DNA of 8,164 nt from Verrucomicrobiota bacterium. Lineage in GTDB: Bacteria > Verrucomicrobiota > Verrucomicrobiia > Limisphaerales > AV2. Below the pieces are notes generated by a model that saw nothing but the letters and a program-made list of their open reading frames with translations, was not told where the DNA came from and ran no database searches. The translations under genes were made by a program, and so were the position numbers. The stretch spans positions 1 to 8,164 of the forward strand of contig QHOP01000350.1 in the NCBI GenBank assembly GCA_003219345.1, in the 5' to 3' direction. Every line of letters begins with the position of its first letter. Positions within the stretch are counted from its first letter, which is position 1. Below, piece after piece: positions 6,113 to 8,164 of the stretch.

Positions 6113-6807
6113 GCATCGAGGCATTAGCGCACGAGTTGATTGGCCACCAAGAAAAGTCAAAGCGCCTGCTTGAGTCTGGGAACATTGACGCTTGGTTGGA
6201 CGAACTATCGCAAGAGTTGCGCCTTGTCGAGCAGCTTCGCGCCCGGCTTCTGAATCATTCTATAGTTGTCACCGACGACCCCGCCGTAAAACAGGTTCTA
6301 AACGGTATTGACCTGACTGAGATAGAGAACTTCGACAAAGTTGGCTCAGAGCTTTTGTATTCTTGGATTAGCCCGGCAGAGTACGGTGCTCGCTTCGCTG
6401 AGGTGAATGTTCTGTTTGCTCCGTTCCAGATTCCGTTTGAACTTCGTTGTTTCCTCGACGAGGCGCGGAAGTGTTATGCACTTGGTCAGTTTTCCGCAGT
6501 TCAGTCGCTCAGTCGCACCATTCTTGAAGCGGCGGTAAATGAAATTGGCATTCGGGCTGGCAAGATACCACAAGAGGCGGTCGAGAAAGATATGTTTAAG
6601 GAATATCCGCCGAAGGAGCGAATTCGATTGGTGGCTGGCGATCGCTTCGAGCAGATTTATCAGCACTACCGCGACCTTTGCAAGGTTGTCCACGGACTTT
6701 CCACCTCCGCTACCAGTGGTGCGCTTGGTTCACTCACCAAAACCATAGGTTTTGTCCAGTACCTTTATGAGCAGCACAAAGTCCCCATCAAAAGCCGCAA
6801 CGCCTAA
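6109..6807 (+). CDS. HEPN-like / DUF4145-like protein
   Basis: This 232-aa protein starts at ATG 6109, overlapping the previous stop by 4 nt. A longer frame opens at 5971 but its extra 46 residues look non-coding. The N-terminal half is helical and charged (a long helix around 1-50 with ELIGHQEKSKRLLESG). The C-terminal half (about 115-225) has the pattern of DUF4145/HEPN-type helical bundles: FLDEARKCYALGQFSAVQSL, then SRTILE (Arg136 to Glu140), and near the end RDLCKVVH, an Rx6H motif (Arg188 to His195), within the Rx4-6H spacing of HEPN ribonucleases. HEPN proteins are often toxins or effectors in defence and toxin-antitoxin systems. DUF4145 proteins often accompany such systems. There is no membrane segment. 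Nuclease activity is inferred only from the motif. Confidence 0.6.
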   Translation: MSIEALAHELIGHQEKSKRLLESGNIDAWLDELSQELRLVEQLRARLLNHSIVVTDDPAVKQVLNGIDLTEIENFDKVGSELLYSWISPAEYGARFAEVNVLFAPFQIPFELRCFLDEARKCYALGQFSAVQSLSRTILEAAVNEIGIRAGKIPQEAVEKDMFKEYPPKERIRLVAGDRFEQIYQHYRDLCKVVHGLSTSATSGALGSLTKTIGFVQYLYEQHKVPIKSRNA

Positions 6808-6808
6808 C
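6802..6808 (+). other. attC-like core motif GCCTAAC at a stop codon (weak)
   Basis: GCCTAAC matches the RYYYAAC consensus of the inverse core of integron attC sites and overlaps the stop codon of the HEPN-like gene, where an attC would begin. GTTAAGC (5477-5483), matching GTTRRRY, precedes the first gene of the same block. However, no matching GTTRRRY is found within 140 nt downstream of 6808, and no long inverted arms are visible, so a complete attC is not present. Confidence 0.2.
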
Positions 6809-6887
6809 TCGCGCTGCATCCCACAGCCGCCCCGCCCATTTTGGTCCCCTCGTCGCACTTGGCACATAACGCAGTCCAACATCGAGC

Positions 6888-7158
6888 ATGAAACAAATCG
6901 AATACAAACATGTGAGGCACGCGTGGAAGATGGGCACACAATTCTCGCAGGAAAAGTTCGACGAGATGTTGATGAAGATGCTGACCGAACACGGCCGCGA
7001 ATTGGGACCTCAAAGGCGTGATTTATGAGGGAGGCTTACACGCCCATTTCATCTTCGGATGTGAAGCGGCCAGGAAGATGCGGGTCGCATCGACGATGGG
7101 AAGGGGCGTCAGCGATCACGTCTGGACTTTAGAGGAAATCGTGGCATTGGTATGTTGA
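6888..7158 (+). pseudogene. Frameshifted small gene of unknown function
   Basis: Two overlapping frames together look like one broken gene. Frame A starts at ATG 6888 and gives 46 residues (MKQIEYKHVRHAWKMGTQF at the start, then a helix with FDEMLMKMLTEHGREL) before TGA 7026-7028. Frame B, shifted by +1, is open from 6985 to TGA 7156-7158 and ends with ARKMRVASTMGRGVSDHVW and TLEEIVALV. That end resembles a C-terminal phrase (TPAM..G..DHVWT.EE) I associate with some transposase-like proteins, but no catalytic residues are visible, so this is not a family call. A single-base change between about 6985 and 7025 would join the parts into a protein of about 90 aa. It lies in decayed accessory DNA. 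A sequencing error is the other explanation. Confidence 0.4.
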
Positions 7159-7179
7159 AGTAGCGGATAGGAAGATTAT

Positions 7180-7410
7180 ATGCAAAAACTCTCAGGAACA
7201 ATTGAACTTAAGCCACAGCTAGATGATGGCAGAACTTATTGCGCTTTGAAAATGGCCAACGGAAACACGGTGGAGTGTATTTCCGGCCCCGGCTTTGATT
7301 GCCCAACCCTTAATGGGAACGCGAAAGTGATTTTATACGGTGACTATCCACGCGATATCGTTAGGGACGAAAACTCGAGGCGTTTTTCGTTTAGCGAAGT
7401 CGAGCGTTAG
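7180..7410 (+). CDS. Small soluble protein of unknown function (76 aa)
   Basis: ATG 7180 is preceded by AGGAAG (7169-7174) at 5 nt, one of the few good ribosome binding sites in the window. The protein begins MQKLSGTIELKPQLDDGR and continues with alternating hydrophobic and polar residues (ALKMANGNTVECISGPGF, KVILYGDYPRDIV), which suggests an all-beta small domain. There is no signal peptide, no membrane segment and no family I recognise. It ends at TAG 7408-7410, inside the ribosome binding site of the next gene, so the two may be coupled. GC content is moderate, like the rest of the accessory region. Confidence 0.55.
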   Translation: MQKLSGTIELKPQLDDGRTYCALKMANGNTVECISGPGFDCPTLNGNAKVILYGDYPRDIVRDENSRRFSFSEVER

Positions 7411-7421
7411 GGAACCAAACT

Positions 7422-7748
7422 GTGCCACTACCGGATTCTGTTTGGCTGGTCACGCGAGCGCGTCAGGTTCTATCTTGGACGTCAGGTGCACCGCCCACGA
7501 GAAAAGTTCTACATTTCCTCGCTGGGATGGTGGCTCTCGTTGGCATCAACGTCGGGTTCATCAAGGTTATCATTTTTCTTTACCACCAGTGGGGCGCGCT
7601 TGGTGTTATGGCTGGATTGACTTTCTTTCCGCCCATTTTGATCTGTCCGATTTGGGAGTGGATCGCCACTGGACATTGGATCACGTTCCTATTCATTTAC
7701 GGACTTGGCTTCGGTGGCTTTGGATTGTGTAAGCTTTGTGAAGAATGA
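7422..7748 (+). CDS. Small membrane protein of unknown function (108 aa)
   Basis: The frame starts at GTG 7422 with AGGGA (7409-7413) 8 nt upstream, overlapping the stop of the previous gene. After a polar N-terminus of about 28 residues come three hydrophobic segments, about 30-54 (HFLAGMVALVGINVGFIKVI), 57-77 (with FFPPILICPIWEW) and 84-103 (WITFLFIYGLGFGGFGL), and a short tail with CKLCEE. The Pro-Pro pair and Trp-rich turn between helices two and three are striking. I know no named family for it. The spacing to the 76-aa gene suggests a two-gene unit, which a hairpin at 7820-7841 may terminate. Confidence 0.6.
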   Translation: MPLPDSVWLVTRARQVLSWTSGAPPTRKVLHFLAGMVALVGINVGFIKVIIFLYHQWGALGVMAGLTFFPPILICPIWEWIATGHWITFLFIYGLGFGGFGLCKLCEE

Positions 7749-7855
7749 GACGGTAAATATGCAGCTTAACAGGTGCGCTCCACCGTCCGCGTCGCGGCGG
7801 ATAGCAGTCGAACAGTTGTCGATGTGAGCAAAGCTCCATCGTTGTCAATTTTCCA
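7749..7855. other. Short non-coding stretch after the membrane protein gene
   Basis: No gene is supported here. A GC-rich imperfect hairpin (GTCCGC at about 7779, GCGGAT at about 7791) follows GCTTAAC (about 7758-7764), which again fits RYYYAAC, but no GTTRRRY partner follows. The terminator-like hairpin at 7820-7841 is listed separately. Confidence 0.4.
7820..7841 (+). terminator. Possible intrinsic terminator
   Basis: CGATG-T-GAGC and GCTCCATCG can pair as a 9-bp stem with one bulged T and an AAA loop. The sequence TTGTCAATTTTCC follows and has only an interrupted T-tract. It lies 72 nt after the stop of the 108-aa membrane protein gene, a suitable place to end the 7180-7748 unit. The T-tract is weak. 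Confidence 0.35.
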
Positions 7856-8131
7856 CTAGGACTCTGTATGCGAAAATCGCTGGAGACAACCCCGATTAGC
7901 GCCTTCAGTTTGCCGGGAAGTCGCGGATACCGTTCTCGAGCGAGCGCAGGGAATGCCCAGCAGCGCACCGGTTGGATTTTGTGGTCGGTGCTTGTGGCGA
8001 CCAGGAATCGGGCGCACTTTGGATTCTTGTCTCATCACGGCCAATTCCAACAGGCGATTGTGCAACCGAAACTGCACGACGAATGTAACATCGGAGATAG
8101 CCTCTCGCCGACCACATTTTGGGCAAGGCAC
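7856..8131 (-). CDS. Doubtful reverse-strand ORF with CPxCG motif
   Basis: Reading from GTG at 8131 leftwards gives 91 residues. The first ~37 look like protein: a zinc-ribbon-like MPCPKCGRREAI followed by a strand/helix-like VTFVVQFRLHNRLLELAVM. The rest is basic, polar and Pro/Ser-rich, without pattern. Only one CxxC pair is visible, so a complete four-ligand zinc site is not shown. The frame may be the start of a frameshifted gene or a chance opening. Forward frames in 7868-8152 look no better. This is the only coding candidate in the last 400 bases, and I rate it low. Confidence 0.2.
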   Translation of the reverse strand: MPCPKCGRREAISDVTFVVQFRLHNRLLELAVMRQESKVRPIPGRHKHRPQNPTGALLGIPCARSRTVSATSRQTEGANRGCLQRFSHTES

Positions 8132-8164
8132 GCGTTACCCCTTAACAGCTAAGGATTCTGCGTC

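Noticed and set aside
7360..7413. Repeated GTTAGGGA (7360-7367 and 7406-7413)
   Set aside because: It is an 8-base repeat with different flanks, one copy inside a coding frame. It is best explained by chance.
7868..8152. Forward ORF of 94 aa near the window end
   Set aside because: It has no ribosome binding site, non-protein-like composition and no recognised motif. The opposite strand is only marginally better.
1..8164. CRISPR array
   Set aside because: No regularly spaced direct repeats of 20 bases or more were seen.

Overview
The window looks like a piece of a high-GC bacterial chromosome, most likely Verrucomicrobiota (Pedosphaera / Limisphaerales-like). This assignment rests on the style of the DnaG, CvpA, NfeD and FloA proteins, the near absence of Shine-Dalgarno sequences in the core genes, and the tRNA-Leu type. 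It is inferred from recalled family features, not from a search.

The left part (1-4952) is ordinary core chromosome, all on the + strand. It holds the 3' end of a CvpA-family membrane protein gene, then dnaG (DNA primase), a short NfeD-family membrane protein, the flotillin-like scaffold FloA, and a proline-rich single-pass membrane protein. NfeD and FloA are classical partners in membrane microdomains. Two things are wrong here. dnaG is split by a frameshift, and about 20 codons of the linker between its zinc-binding and polymerase domains appear to be missing. The last gene has lost its natural end and reads into a tRNA gene. A 38-bp near-perfect palindrome lies between dnaG and the NfeD gene.

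At 4859-4897 there is exactly the 5' half of a tRNA-Leu(CAA) gene, which stops matching at the 3' edge of the anticodon loop. The other half is nowhere in the window. This is the boundary between core and accessory DNA.

The right part (4898-8164) looks like a patchwork island: visibly lower GC from about 5488, small genes, decayed fragments and long non-coding stretches. It contains a ribbon-helix-helix-like fragment; a compact three-gene block (four-helix membrane protein, 69-aa small protein, HEPN-like/DUF4145-like protein with an Rx6H motif); a frameshifted small gene; a pair of small genes (76-aa soluble and 108-aa membrane protein) with a possible terminator; and a weak reverse-strand ORF with a CPxCG motif. 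The block 5488-6807 is the best candidate for an undescribed accessory, possibly defence-type, module, but its function cannot be read from the sequence. No integrase, transposase with intact catalytic residues, rRNA or CRISPR array is visible.
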